Assembly: GCF_947489565.1 (NCBI RefSeq)
Contig: NZ_CANLEA010000006.1
Location: 186,001-250,000, forward strand
Length of the DNA stretch: 64,000 bases
Direction: 5' to 3'
From: an uncultured Kordia sp.
GTDB lineage: Bacteria; Bacteroidota; Bacteroidia; Flavobacteriales; Flavobacteriaceae
The translations under genes and the position numbers were made by a program. The notes below the pieces were generated by a model that saw only the letters and a list, made by a program, of their open reading frames with translations, ran no database searches and was not told the origin of the DNA. The stretch's first letter is position 1; every line of letters begins with the position of its first letter. This document shows positions 9,358 to 19,156 of this stretch, in pieces.

Positions 9358-9431
9358 AGGTTTAAAAATGTTAAATAAGGTTTCAAAGTAACCTTAGTGT
9401 GGTTTTTATTGAGTTAAAACCATTGACTTTC

Positions 9432-9463
9432 ATGTAATTTTAATGTCAACCATAAAATTACAT
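9432..9463. promoter_or_regulatory. Perfect 11-bp inverted repeat just before the peptide start codon
   Basis: ATGTAATTTTA (9432-9442) and TAAAATTACAT (9453-9463) are perfect inverted copies around a 10-base spacer. The second arm ends 4 bases before the ATG at 9468, where a ribosome would bind. It could be an operator for a dimeric regulator or an RNA hairpin that controls translation. There is no T run, so it is not a terminator. Confidence 0.5.
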
Positions 9464-9467
9464 ACCC

Positions 9468-9740
9468 ATGAAAAAAAAGAACTTAAATCACCAAGGACTC
9501 AAATTAAACAAGCACAGTATTTCTAGTTTAGCGTCAGAAAATGTAATAGGAGGAGCTACAAATTCCTGTTTTATTTTTGTAGACACAGCTTGTGCTAACA
9601 CGGTAGGATGCAACTTTACAGAAAATTGTCCGCCATCAAATGGATGTCCATCTAACGGATGTCCTACAAACAATTGTCCTCCGCAAACAAACCTTGACTG
9701 TCCATTTTCACTATCCTGTCCTGTGAACGGAATTTGCTAA
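9468..9740 (+). CDS. GG-leader, ten-cysteine precursor peptide (RiPP-like)
   Basis: A 90-aa peptide with a Bacteroidetes-type leader: MKKKNLNHQGLKLNK, ISSL, and a Gly-Gly at residues 28-29. This is the leader style of the 'class I lanthipeptide / GG natural product' families, cut by a peptidase-containing ABC exporter after GG. The core of 61 residues has ten Cys (34, 42, 48, 54, 60, 65, 70, 78, 84, 90) with regular 5-8 residue spacing and near-repeats of the CPxNG type. No lanthionine synthetase, radical SAM enzyme or exporter is visible nearby, so modification and export must be encoded elsewhere or absent. A strong terminator follows and a sensor kinase gene starts 165 bases downstream. 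Confidence 0.8.
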   Translation: MKKKNLNHQGLKLNKHSISSLASENVIGGATNSCFIFVDTACANTVGCNFTENCPPSNGCPSNGCPTNNCPPQTNLDCPFSLSCPVNGIC

Positions 9741-9764
9741 AAAAGGAATAAAAAGATATACTGC

Positions 9765-9803
9765 AAACGATCATTAGAACATTTCTAATGATCGTTTTTT
9801 TCT
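9765..9803 (+). terminator. Terminator after the Cys-rich peptide gene
   Basis: A perfect 15-bp stem (9765-9779 with 9783-9797) around a 3-base loop, followed by a T run to about 9801. Strong rho-independent terminator 25 bases after the stop codon. Confidence 0.92.
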
Positions 9804-9885
9804 ATGTTCAAAATATAGATGCATGCTTTTAGAAACTCAGAAAGCACTTTTAGAAAGAAATCTATAAATCGATCATATAAAATTG

Positions 9886-9893
9886 TAGTTTTG
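9886..9893 (+). promoter_or_regulatory. Likely -7 box (TAGTTTTG) for the sensor kinase gene
   Basis: TAGTTTTG fits TAnnTTTG and lies only 11 bases before the TTG start codon at 9905, so the transcript would have a very short leader. Confidence 0.4.
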
Positions 9894-9904
9894 GTAGTTA
9901 TAAT

Positions 9905-12853
9905 TTGATAAAATTGGCAAAAAAACTACATAAGCTACTATTCCTACTTCTATGTTGTAGTATGTATGGTCAGCATCCTATATACACACAATTCTCAGAA
10001 AAAGACGATTTGCCCGATATTGAATTCTACAATATGATGGAAGACAGTCAGGGATTTGTATGGCTTGCAGCCGATAAAGGTTTCTATCGATATGACGGAA
10101 ACCAATTTAAACTATATTCAAATAAAGAAAAAAGAGGACTCTCAGTCTTTGAGCCCAAAGAAGATCATAAAGGACGCATTTGGTGCTGCAATATTTCAGG
10201 TCAATTTTTTTATGTAGAAAATGATACACTGGTCACGTTTGTAGACTTAGGACAAGAAATGGGATGGAGACTTGGAAACTTTTTAGTAACGGAAACACAT
10301 CTACTAATATTCACCAGTACAACACTCTACAAAGTTTCTCTAGCAACCAAGCAGATTGAAGAACAAATAAAGCTGAGTAAAATAGGACTAGGAAATCCCT
10401 ATCAATCAGGAGATGAAATTTATATGTCTATTGAGAATAGTATCGCAACGCTAAACTTGGAAGGGGAAATTATAAAACAAATTACATCAGAAGAAATACA
10501 CAATGATTTAGTGTATCGATGTTTGGGGAAATCTTTAATTTCTGGATATAATGGAAAAACGTATATGTCATTTAAAGATGCAGACGAATTTTTAAATCTG
10601 TACCTTTTTGATGTAAATACAGGACAATATGATAAAGTCAAACTAGAAAAAACCTTAGAAAAAAGTTATATCGTATCAATCGATTTTTATGAAGGAACCA
10701 TGTTTTTATCTACTTCCAGTGGACTTTGGCTATATACTGTACAAGAAGACGGTAAAATCACGTATAAAAATAGATACTTTAAAGATCAGTACGTTACTAA
10801 AGTAATCATTGATAAAAGCGAAAATTTTTGGGTAACTACTTTAAGAGCTGGAGTATTTGTTATTCCTAATATTCATAATTTCTCCTATAGTTTTCCTAAA
10901 GACATGGAAAACTTTAAGTGTGTTGAAAAAATAAATGACGATGTGTTTTTCTTTGGAACTTCAAGCGGAAAAGCAGGACTTTATAACATCAAAACAAATA
11001 AAATAGAATTTATTGAATTAGATACCGATACAAATGTAACGGCTGTTTCGTATAACAAAAAGCAGCAATTATTGTATATAAGTCAAAAAACAGTCGCGGG
11101 AGTATATAATCTTAAAAGTAAAAAATATACTGTTGTTACGAACGTTGCACAAAATGCAAACAGTATCTCTAGTATTGGTGACAATGGTTTTCTCTTCACC
11201 AATTATAAAGGCGCTATCAAAGTAAAAAATGGAAAAGAAGTATTGCGCATAGGAACAACACGTGCGCATGTTGTATTTTATGATACCATTACTAAAAATA
11301 CCTATGTTTCTTATGTTGATGAATTGATAAAATACAATGCTGAATTTCAAAGCAAAATAATGCGCTATCAAGGCAAAAGAATCAACTCCAAAGGAATTGT
11401 AAAAACAAATGACGGTACAGTTTGGGTAGCTTCACTCAAAGATGGTGTGTATGGAATTAAAAATGATAGCATCATAGTTAATTACAATACGAAAAACGGA
11501 TTGGTATCTAACTTTATACAACAAATCAAAAATGATGGAGACGAACTTTGGATTGTAACAAGCAAAGGAATTCAATCATTCAATACCAAAACCAAAACTT
11601 TTAAAACATTGACCAAAAGTGATGGCGTAAGTACATATTTGGTAAGTGGAATTGTTCCTTTTGATGATCGTGTTTTGTTTTCAACCAACAAAGGAATGTT
11701 TACCATTGATCGTGAAACATCTTTTGAACCTAGACCAAAACCAGGTATTTACTTCACGGGAATTCAAATTAACGAAAAAGACACCTTACTTCAAGAAAAA
11801 TATACGCTGCCGCATTCTCAAAACACCATAAAACTAAGCTTTAACTCTAATGGTTTTCGCTCTAAAGAACACATTCAATATTACAGTCGTTTGTTAGGAT
11901 TTAATGAAAATTGGATTGCTGTTGATGAAGGAATCGATTTTGTAAAATACAATAGCTTACCAGTTGGAAACTATACGTTTCAAGTAAAAGCTACATCCAG
12001 ATCATTGGCGGGAGAATCAGAAGTAAAATCTATTAAAATTTCTGTAAAAAGTCCATTCTGGAAACGTCCTTGGTTTATATTAAGTATTGTATTTGCCAGT
12101 CTAGCAATAGTTATTATATACTATAGAAACATTCTTAAAAAGCGAGAACGTCAAAAAAATAAAGAACTCGAAAAGCTTGAACAAGAACGCGAACTGGTGT
12201 TTTTAAAACTGGAAAACTTGCGTTCGCAGATGAATCCGCATTTTATATTCAATGCATTGAATTCGATTCAGGAATACATCATTCTCAACAAAAAAAATCT
12301 GGCAAGTGATTATTTAGGAAAATTTGCCGATCTCATCCGAACCTATCTCAATCACAGTAACAGAGGTGTTATTTCTTTGCAAGACGAGATTGATTGTTTA
12401 GAAATGTATCTAGAACTAGAAGAATTACGCTTTGAGGATAAACTAATGTATTCGTTTGATATTGACACTGCGGTAGATACAGAATCAATTTCCATTCCTA
12501 CAATGCTAATTCAACCGTATGTAGAAAATGCATTAAAACATGGTTTATTACACAAAAAAGACAACAGAAAACTAAGTATTACCTTGAAAGCTTCTCCACA
12601 GGATAAAACTATTTCTTGTATCATAGAAGACAATGGTGTTGGGCGAGAAAAAGCATTACTTATCAAAGAGAAAAAAGCCAAAATGCACAAATCTTTTGGA
12701 ACTAAAGCTACTCAAGATCGATTGTATTTACTCAATTACGGAAAAACAAAACGAATAGGCGTTTCCATAGAAGATTTACACGATCCTATCACTCAAAAAC
12801 CAACAGGAACAAAAGTTTTTATCACAATTCCAATCACAAAACAAAGCCACTGA
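9905..12853 (+). CDS. LytS-type sensor histidine kinase with extracytoplasmic propeller (Y_Y_Y)
   Basis: A 982-aa membrane sensor. A signal sequence (residues 1-22) is followed by a long periplasmic region of two-component-regulator propeller repeats (motifs such as SQGFVWLAADKGFYRY and KTNDGTVWVASLKDGVYGI), a Y_Y_Y-like Ig domain (about 650-715), one membrane helix (about 722-742), a coiled coil, and a His_kinase/HATPase module. The phosphoacceptor is His779 in NPHFIFNALNSIQ, and the ATP-binding N and G boxes read YVENALKHG and IIEDNGVGREKA. The start is a TTG at 9905, chosen because no ATG gives an intact signal peptide. The stop overlaps the regulator start by one base. Confidence 0.92.
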   Translation: MIKLAKKLHKLLFLLLCCSMYGQHPIYTQFSEKDDLPDIEFYNMMEDSQGFVWLAADKGFYRYDGNQFKLYSNKEKRGLSVFEPKEDHKGRIWCCNISGQFFYVENDTLVTFVDLGQEMGWRLGNFLVTETHLLIFTSTTLYKVSLATKQIEEQIKLSKIGLGNPYQSGDEIYMSIENSIATLNLEGEIIKQITSEEIHNDLVYRCLGKSLISGYNGKTYMSFKDADEFLNLYLFDVNTGQYDKVKLEKTLEKSYIVSIDFYEGTMFLSTSSGLWLYTVQEDGKITYKNRYFKDQYVTKVIIDKSENFWVTTLRAGVFVIPNIHNFSYSFPKDMENFKCVEKINDDVFFFGTSSGKAGLYNIKTNKIEFIELDTDTNVTAVSYNKKQQLLYISQKTVAGVYNLKSKKYTVVTNVAQNANSISSIGDNGFLFTNYKGAIKVKNGKEVLRIGTTRAHVVFYDTITKNTYVSYVDELIKYNAEFQSKIMRYQGKRINSKGIVKTNDGTVWVASLKDGVYGIKNDSIIVNYNTKNGLVSNFIQQIKNDGDELWIVTSKGIQSFNTKTKTFKTLTKSDGVSTYLVSGIVPFDDRVLFSTNKGMFTIDRETSFEPRPKPGIYFTGIQINEKDTLLQEKYTLPHSQNTIKLSFNSNGFRSKEHIQYYSRLLGFNENWIAVDEGIDFVKYNSLPVGNYTFQVKATSRSLAGESEVKSIKISVKSPFWKRPWFILSIVFASLAIVIIYYRNILKKRERQKNKELEKLEQERELVFLKLENLRSQMNPHFIFNALNSIQEYIILNKKNLASDYLGKFADLIRTYLNHSNRGVISLQDEIDCLEMYLELEELRFEDKLMYSFDIDTAVDTESISIPTMLIQPYVENALKHGLLHKKDNRKLSITLKASPQDKTISCIIEDNGVGREKALLIKEKKAKMHKSFGTKATQDRLYLLNYGKTKRIGVSIEDLHDPITQKPTGTKVFITIPITKQSH

Positions 12854-13605
12854 TGAAAGTAATTATTATTGATGACGAACGAAAAGCAAGGAATTTATTG
12901 CAAGTCCTAATCTCTGAAAACTGCCCAAAAATCACAGAAATTTTTGAAGCAGAAGATTTGCCTTCTGGTGTTGAATTGATCAAAAAAGAACAGCCGCAAA
13001 TTGTGTTTCTAGACATCGAAATGCCCGAACATTCAGGCTTAGAAATCATGCAATTTCTGGATAAAGACAAACTCAACTTCGAAATAATATTTACCACAGC
13101 TTACAGTGAATATGCAATCAAAGCGTTTCAACTCTCAGCAATTGATTACCTATTAAAACCTGTGCGAGCGACACAAATACAAGAGGCAGTTGAAAAAGCA
13201 ATAAAACTTATCGGAAAATCACAAATCAATATAAAACTAGAAGAACTCAAAAAAAGCTTAGCTTCCTCTAATTTCAATAAAATAGGTTTGCCGTTTTCAG
13301 ATGGTTTCAAATTTGTAGACTTCAATGAAATTGTTCTGTTAGAAGCAGACGGAATGTATACAAAAATCACAACCGTAAACGATTCGGAAATCCTAGTAAG
13401 CAAACCATTAAAACATTTTGTGTCGTTACTCGATAAAATAAAAACCTTTTACAAGCCACATCGTTCTTACTTAATCAATCTTAAATTCATCAAAGAATAC
13501 ATCAAAAAAGATGGCGGTTATATTGTCATGGACAACAATGAAACAGTTTCCATTTCCAAAGATAAAAAAGAAGAATTTTTAGCCATAGTTCAAAACATTG
13601 GATAA
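12853..13605 (+). CDS. LytTR-family response regulator
   Basis: A 250-aa regulator with an N-terminal receiver (Asp54 phosphoacceptor in VFLDIEMPEHSG; acidic pair in IIDDER; Lys in YLLKPV) and a C-terminal LytTR DNA-binding domain (IVLLEADGMYTKI, then PHRSYLINLKFI). It overlaps the preceding LytS-type kinase by one base (TGATG), so the two form a pair. LytTR proteins bind short direct repeats in promoters; a natural target would be the adjacent secreted-protein genes or the peptide gene upstream, but no binding site was identified. Confidence 0.95.
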   Translation: MKVIIIDDERKARNLLQVLISENCPKITEIFEAEDLPSGVELIKKEQPQIVFLDIEMPEHSGLEIMQFLDKDKLNFEIIFTTAYSEYAIKAFQLSAIDYLLKPVRATQIQEAVEKAIKLIGKSQINIKLEELKKSLASSNFNKIGLPFSDGFKFVDFNEIVLLEADGMYTKITTVNDSEILVSKPLKHFVSLLDKIKTFYKPHRSYLINLKFIKEYIKKDGGYIVMDNNETVSISKDKKEEFLAIVQNIG

Positions 13606-13742
13606 TTTATTTTGAAAGAAAAAACAGTAATAGCTTGTTGGTGAATTATTTAAAAAAACTCATTTTAAAATACACGAAAAAGCGTTTAGCAATTCAAAAC
13701 GAACTTTCAGAAGATAACACATAACGCGCGCAAGTAGAAAAA

Positions 13743-13750
13743 TACTTTTG
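13743..13750 (+). promoter_or_regulatory. Likely -7 box (TACTTTTG)
   Basis: TACTTTTG fits TAnnTTTG and lies 27 bases before the ATG of the large secreted protein gene. The same stretch recurs inside the coding sequence just after the ATG. Confidence 0.5.
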
Positions 13751-13777
13751 CCTTCATAAACTATAAATTATAAAACA

Positions 13778-16700
13778 ATGAAGGCAAAAGTATTTTCCCT
13801 ATTTCTCTTTGTGGTCAGTATGTCATTTGCGCAAGCTCCAACGAATGGATTAACGCATGAATATTTATTTACAAATGGAAGTTACAACACCACTGTCGGA
13901 TCTGACAACTTAACTCAATCTGGTGGAACCATTACAACTGTAGCCGATCGTGAAGGTGCGCCAACAAACGCATTACGATTAAATAGTTCTTATCTATATA
14001 GTCCATCCATACTTTCTGGCTATAGAGTTTCGGTAAGTTTTTGGATTAAAACTAGTGTAAATGATACGTATGACCGTGCCATCTTTGACTATCATGAACG
14101 TACCGTGCGAATTCCAACAAGTACGCAAACAGGTTTTTTTCTAACCTTAGACGAAGGAAAAATTGATTTAACAGCGAATTATAAATATGGTTATAACTAT
14201 ATGCAAGCATCTGAAACAAGGTTCTATACAGGAGCGCATGGTTTTAGAAGTAATGCTTTTGTGGCTGATAATGATTGGCATCATATTACATTAACGATAG
14301 ATACAGGATCATTTTCAGGAGATATATTTTATGAGTACAACTTGTACGTTGATGGAGTATTGGACAATACATTAAGAAGAACAAGCACGCCGCCAGCACA
14401 AGCAGGACAAATTTATGCAATCCTATTTCCTAATGATCGTATTACGATAGGAAATAACAAAAATGGAAACTTAATAGCAACGCGTGTCTATCCAGGCATT
14501 ATTGATGATGTTCGTATGTATAACCGAACACTAAATATTACCGAAGTTAATGCGCTATACACAGATGTAGATAGTTGTATTCCTTCACAATTTACAGCTG
14601 CAAATGTGCAATCAAATTCAGCCGATTTATCGTGGACAGCAACGCCCGATCAAACTTCTTGGGATGTATCATATACCACACCTGGAGGCGACCCAAGTAC
14701 AGGAACTATTGTGTCAAATGTTGGAGCAAGTCCGTATACGCTTTCAGGACTCATGCCAACAACTTCATATGATGTATATGTAAGAAGCACCTGTAATGGT
14801 GTTATTTCAGGTTGGTCTGAAGTGCAATCAATTACAACTACAGCAGTGCAAGAAAGAGTATATGTAGATATTGATGCAACGGGAGCAAATGATGGTTCTA
14901 GCTGGGCAAATGCCTATACCGATTTAAATGATGCATTAACCGGAATCGCCACAGGAACGGAACGTACCATTTGGATAGCAGATGGAACTTATACGCCAAC
15001 AACGACAAATACAGATCCAAGAACCGCTACATATACCGTTCCAACACTTGTGAAAATTTATGGAGGATTTATTGGAACTGAAACCATGTTGTCACAACGG
15101 AATCCTTCAGTGAATATCACAAAACTGAGTGGAGATGTTTTAGGAAATGATAATGGAACATTAAACACAACTGAAAGTACACGAACAGATAATATATATC
15201 ATATCATATCTCTAAGAGAAGATATGACCGATGTTTTGGTGGATGGAATTACCATTTCTGATGCCAATCCTTCTGGTGGAGGAACCTTTACAGGACCAGT
15301 GGCTAATAGAATTAATAATGGTACTGGTGGAGCTGTTTATGTAGCTTTAGCAAACAATTCTGATAGAGTAGAAGCAATATTTAACAATTGTATTATAGAA
15401 AACAATACCGCAAATGATGGAGGAGCTGCTTTTGGATCTTATGTGCAAAATTCAGGAGCTTCAGTCAGTTATAATGTAGACTTTACAAATTCTAAAATCC
15501 GTTCAAATTATGGGCGATTAGGATCTATAGTTGTCTACTTTGGATTAAATGGAGCAACAGGTTCAGGTAAAATTGTAAACTGTGTATTTACAGACAATGT
15601 GACGCCAGTTTCAAGAAATACAAGCTCATGTATATGGATAGCGCGTTTAAACGGACCTGCAAGTGTAGTACAATTAGATATTATCAATTCAACATTTACA
15701 AACAATTCAGCGCAAAGCGGACAAGTAATTACAACCACAGGAGCACCAGAATTATCTAATATTAATAACTGTATCATTTTTGGAAACGGAAGCAATACAC
15801 CACTCGATTTTAATACAGCACCATTTCCGGCAGTAAACAACTCTATTGTAGAAGGCGGACAAGAAGGAGGAATCAATTTAGATCCTTTATTTACGAGTGC
15901 AACCGATTTAACATTGCAACTCACTTCACCAGCAATCAATGCAGGAAACAATGCTTTTGTACCAGTAGATATCACAGAAGATATTGATGGAAATCAACGT
16001 ATTTTTAACACTACGGTAGATTTGGGAGCGTATGAATTCAATGCGGATTGTGGAGAATTTTTTAATGTAGTATTAACGCCAAGTACAACGGTTGCAACAG
16101 AAGCTACACTAACTTGGGAACATCCTTTTGATACAGGTGATACATTCGATTTGGTATATGTTATAAGCGGAATGCCTATTGGGAACGGAACGGCCATCAA
16201 TGGAATCTCAGGAAACAGTCAGCTACTAACAGGATTAAGCTCTAACTTTTATGATATTTATTTAAAAGCGAACTGTTCAGGAAATCCAAGTGCATTTGAA
16301 TTACATACAGTAGGATTTAAAGTGCCAATATTTGTAGATGTCAATGCAACAGGATTGAACAATGGAAGCGGCTGGACAAACGCCTATACTTCTCTAGAAA
16401 CTGCTTTGTCCGTTGCAAGTGATGATGATACAATATGGATTGCTTCCGGAACCTACAAACCCGCAGGTACAAGTCGTTTAAATTCATTCAATATCACAAA
16501 TAACAACATCACTATTTATGGAGGATTTAACGGAACGGAAACACAACTTTCTGAGCGTAATTTTGTGACGAATGAAACCATTCTATCAGGAGATTTAAAT
16601 GGAGATGATACTGTAGTGACTTTTAGCGGCGGCGGACGTAATGAAAATATATACCACGTAGTTGAGGTTACAGGACAAAATGTAACTATAGACGGAATTG

Positions 16701-18271
16701 TGGTTTCTGGAGGACAGGCTACGGCAAGTTCGGGAGACGATCGTTTTGGTGCAGGAATCTATAAAAATTCAGGTGTAAACAATCTTCTAATCATGAATAG
16801 TAAATTCCGCGAAAATGTATCTATTGGAGGTTCAGGAATCTTTGCACGTTGTGCTACAGGAGAAAATGTGAGTGTATTAAATAGTATATTTCATGACAAT
16901 TTAGGAACCTATGGAGCAGGATTCTATACCGTAAATAGCAATAATGTGAGTTATACGGTTACACTTGCAAACAGCTTATTTTATAAGAATACAACAAGGA
17001 ATTCAGGGTCTATTTTAGGATTTACAGGAAGTTCAGTTTGGTTGCGAGCTAATGGAAGTGGAAGTTCGTTAACATCAACGGTAGCCAACTGTACTTTTGC
17101 AGATAACACAGATATTGGAACACAGTCCGTATCGTTGCGAGGAACGTTTAGTGTGAGTCGTGGCTTTACAGGATCACATGCACTATCATTAGCAAACTGT
17201 ATTTTTTATGGCAACAGAGGCGCGAGTAATAGTGTCACAAGAGCTATTACCAATGGACATACCGTAGCGGTATCTTCGCTAACAGCTAACAGTATCATTG
17301 CTGAAAGTACAACAGGTTTGTCTGGAACTAATATTTCAAGCGCAAATCCTTTGTTTACAAATGCAGCTTCAGGAGATTATACACTAACAGCTTCGTCACC
17401 AGCAATCAATACAGGAAATAATGCTTTTGTCATTGGGACAACAGATGTTGTGGCAAACAATCGTATTGAAAACACTACTGTAGATTTAGGAGCTTACGAA
17501 TATTCAGCATCACTTTCAGTAGCACCAAGAGCATATTTGCAAGGAGCATACACAAATACTTCCACATTAATGCGAGATGATTTGCGTACAGCAGGATATT
17601 TGCCAACAACAACTCCTTACACAGATGCTGTTTCATGCGATGCTTCTGTATTTGCCGTTACCGGAAATGATGCGATTGTAGATTGGGTATTTGTAGAACT
17701 TCGCGATAAAAATGATAATACAGCTGTTCTATACAGTCAATCTGCGTTACTACAACGCGATGGAGATATCGTTGCTTTAGATGGGATTTCAGATTTAGTT
17801 TTTGCTGCTGCTGCAGATGATTATTATGTAGCAATTCGTCATCGAAATCATTTAAGTGTCATGTCAGCAAATGTACTTTCTCTTTCAGGAGTGGCAACCA
17901 CGGTAGATTTTACCAATCCAACAACACAGACTTATGGAACGAATGCCCAAGCTACTTCAGGAACGCCAACAGGAATGGTAGGAATGTGGTCTGGAAATAC
18001 AAATGGAGATGCAATAGTACAATACTCTGGAACAACACCAGATGCACCAAGCATCTTATCGCAAGTGCTAAATGATGCTGGAAACTTCTTAAATTTCCCT
18101 ACCTATGTTGTTACAGGTTACAATGGTTTTGATATCAACATGGATGGCGATACACAGTATACAGGAACTACGCCTGACACGCCTTTTATTCTACAAAATG
18201 TACTAGCGCATCCAGGAAACTTTTTGAACTTTAGTACGTATCAAATTCAAGAACAACTTCCAGAAAACTAA
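13778..18271 (+). CDS. Large secreted LamG / fibronectin-like / double beta-helix protein
   Basis: A 1497-aa surface protein. A signal peptide (MKAKVFSLFLFVVSMSFAQ) is followed by a LamG/concanavalin-like domain (about 25-265), a fibronectin type III-like domain (about 268-352), and two beta-helix regions of the 'choice-of-anchor Q' kind that start with similar words: YVDIDATGANDGSSWANAYT near 361 and FVDVNATGLNNGSGWTNAYT near 851. Each ends in a similar SPAINxGNNAFV...VDLGAYE block, so the region is an internal duplication. The last 240 residues (about 1250-1497) form a C-terminal region with a DINMDGDTQYTGTTPD motif, found in many flavobacterial surface proteins, and not a standard type A sorting domain. 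It probably binds or degrades polysaccharide or acts as an adhesin. A T9SS gene follows 4 bases later. Confidence 0.85.
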   Translation: MKAKVFSLFLFVVSMSFAQAPTNGLTHEYLFTNGSYNTTVGSDNLTQSGGTITTVADREGAPTNALRLNSSYLYSPSILSGYRVSVSFWIKTSVNDTYDRAIFDYHERTVRIPTSTQTGFFLTLDEGKIDLTANYKYGYNYMQASETRFYTGAHGFRSNAFVADNDWHHITLTIDTGSFSGDIFYEYNLYVDGVLDNTLRRTSTPPAQAGQIYAILFPNDRITIGNNKNGNLIATRVYPGIIDDVRMYNRTLNITEVNALYTDVDSCIPSQFTAANVQSNSADLSWTATPDQTSWDVSYTTPGGDPSTGTIVSNVGASPYTLSGLMPTTSYDVYVRSTCNGVISGWSEVQSITTTAVQERVYVDIDATGANDGSSWANAYTDLNDALTGIATGTERTIWIADGTYTPTTTNTDPRTATYTVPTLVKIYGGFIGTETMLSQRNPSVNITKLSGDVLGNDNGTLNTTESTRTDNIYHIISLREDMTDVLVDGITISDANPSGGGTFTGPVANRINNGTGGAVYVALANNSDRVEAIFNNCIIENNTANDGGAAFGSYVQNSGASVSYNVDFTNSKIRSNYGRLGSIVVYFGLNGATGSGKIVNCVFTDNVTPVSRNTSSCIWIARLNGPASVVQLDIINSTFTNNSAQSGQVITTTGAPELSNINNCIIFGNGSNTPLDFNTAPFPAVNNSIVEGGQEGGINLDPLFTSATDLTLQLTSPAINAGNNAFVPVDITEDIDGNQRIFNTTVDLGAYEFNADCGEFFNVVLTPSTTVATEATLTWEHPFDTGDTFDLVYVISGMPIGNGTAINGISGNSQLLTGLSSNFYDIYLKANCSGNPSAFELHTVGFKVPIFVDVNATGLNNGSGWTNAYTSLETALSVASDDDTIWIASGTYKPAGTSRLNSFNITNNNITIYGGFNGTETQLSERNFVTNETILSGDLNGDDTVVTFSGGGRNENIYHVVEVTGQNVTIDGIVVSGGQATASSGDDRFGAGIYKNSGVNNLLIMNSKFRENVSIGGSGIFARCATGENVSVLNSIFHDNLGTYGAGFYTVNSNNVSYTVTLANSLFYKNTTRNSGSILGFTGSSVWLRANGSGSSLTSTVANCTFADNTDIGTQSVSLRGTFSVSRGFTGSHALSLANCIFYGNRGASNSVTRAITNGHTVAVSSLTANSIIAESTTGLSGTNISSANPLFTNAASGDYTLTASSPAINTGNNAFVIGTTDVVANNRIENTTVDLGAYEYSASLSVAPRAYLQGAYTNTSTLMRDDLRTAGYLPTTTPYTDAVSCDASVFAVTGNDAIVDWVFVELRDKNDNTAVLYSQSALLQRDGDIVALDGISDLVFAAAADDYYVAIRHRNHLSVMSANVLSLSGVATTVDFTNPTTQTYGTNAQATSGTPTGMVGMWSGNTNGDAIVQYSGTTPDAPSILSQVLNDAGNFLNFPTYVVTGYNGFDINMDGDTQYTGTTPDTPFILQNVLAHPGNFLNFSTYQIQEQLPEN

Positions 18272-18275
18272 AAAC

Positions 18276-19094
18276 ATGATGAAAAAATATACATTACTAA
18301 GTCTATTAATGTTCACATTGATGTGCTTTACAAATAAAGCGCTAGCACAAGATGGCTATACATATACTTTACAGCACAATGGCGGCTATAGTTTTACAGT
18401 ACAAGCAGTACCGAATACAAGTGCTAATAATTTTGCTACTTCTGTACAGAGTTACGGATTTACAATAATACTTCCAGATGGTGTTACTATTACAACAGCA
18501 TCTTCACTAGGTGGAGCGGCTAGCGCTACATTTTTTGATGGAACTAATGTTGCAATGCCAACTATTGACGGATACTTAATTACGGAAACCTTAGGAAGTC
18601 CTGCAACCTTATCAGCGCCATCTACGGCTATGAATTCTGATATGTTTACATTTACAGTCAATGGAAATCCGACAAATGGAGATTTGAAAATTTTAGAAAA
18701 CAATTCTTCATTAGCAACGACGGTCACGCCTTTAAAATCGTTCATGCAAGCAGATATGATAGATAATGGATCGGCACAATTTACAAACGTAGTAGATCCG
18801 AATGCAGCGGCTGTTTCTGGAATGAGCATATTTAATTTTTCAACCTTAAGTGTCACTGAGGTGCAACTTTTAGAAAATGAATTGAATGTGTATCCAAATC
18901 CAACATCAAATACGATCAACATTCAAACAAACAGTACGATTAAAAATGTAGCAATTTATACCTTACTAGGAAAGAAAGTGATACAAACTGATGCTATTAA
19001 GATTCATGTAGCAGATCTTTCGCAAGGAATATATCTTCTAAAAATCATAACGGATTCAGGTGCGGAAATCACCAAACGTTTTATCAAGCAATAA
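18276..19094 (+). CDS. Secreted protein with T9SS type A sorting domain
   Basis: A 272-aa protein with a signal peptide (residues 1-25, ending KALAQ), a beta-rich central region of unknown function (about 27-190), and a type A sorting domain in the last 75 residues (ENELNVYPNPTSNTINI, then IYTLLGKKV and LSQGIYLLKI, ending KRFIKQ). The sorting domain sends the protein through the type IX secretion system to the cell surface. It starts 4 bases after the large beta-helix gene, so the pair is likely cotranscribed and may act together. A terminator follows. Confidence 0.85.
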   Translation: MMKKYTLLSLLMFTLMCFTNKALAQDGYTYTLQHNGGYSFTVQAVPNTSANNFATSVQSYGFTIILPDGVTITTASSLGGAASATFFDGTNVAMPTIDGYLITETLGSPATLSAPSTAMNSDMFTFTVNGNPTNGDLKILENNSSLATTVTPLKSFMQADMIDNGSAQFTNVVDPNAAAVSGMSIFNFSTLSVTEVQLLENELNVYPNPTSNTINIQTNSTIKNVAIYTLLGKKVIQTDAIKIHVADLSQGIYLLKIITDSGAEITKRFIKQ

Positions 19095-19117
19095 TTTATA
19101 GTTTTATATTATTGTAT

Positions 19118-19156
19118 AAATCCTGCAAGGGCCTTTTTAGCTTGCAGGATTTTCTT
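19118..19156 (+). terminator. Terminator after the T9SS protein gene
   Basis: A 12-bp stem, AAATCCTGCAAG (19118-19129) with CTTGCAGGATTT (19141-19152), around an 11-base loop, followed by TTCTTTTT. Confidence 0.85.
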
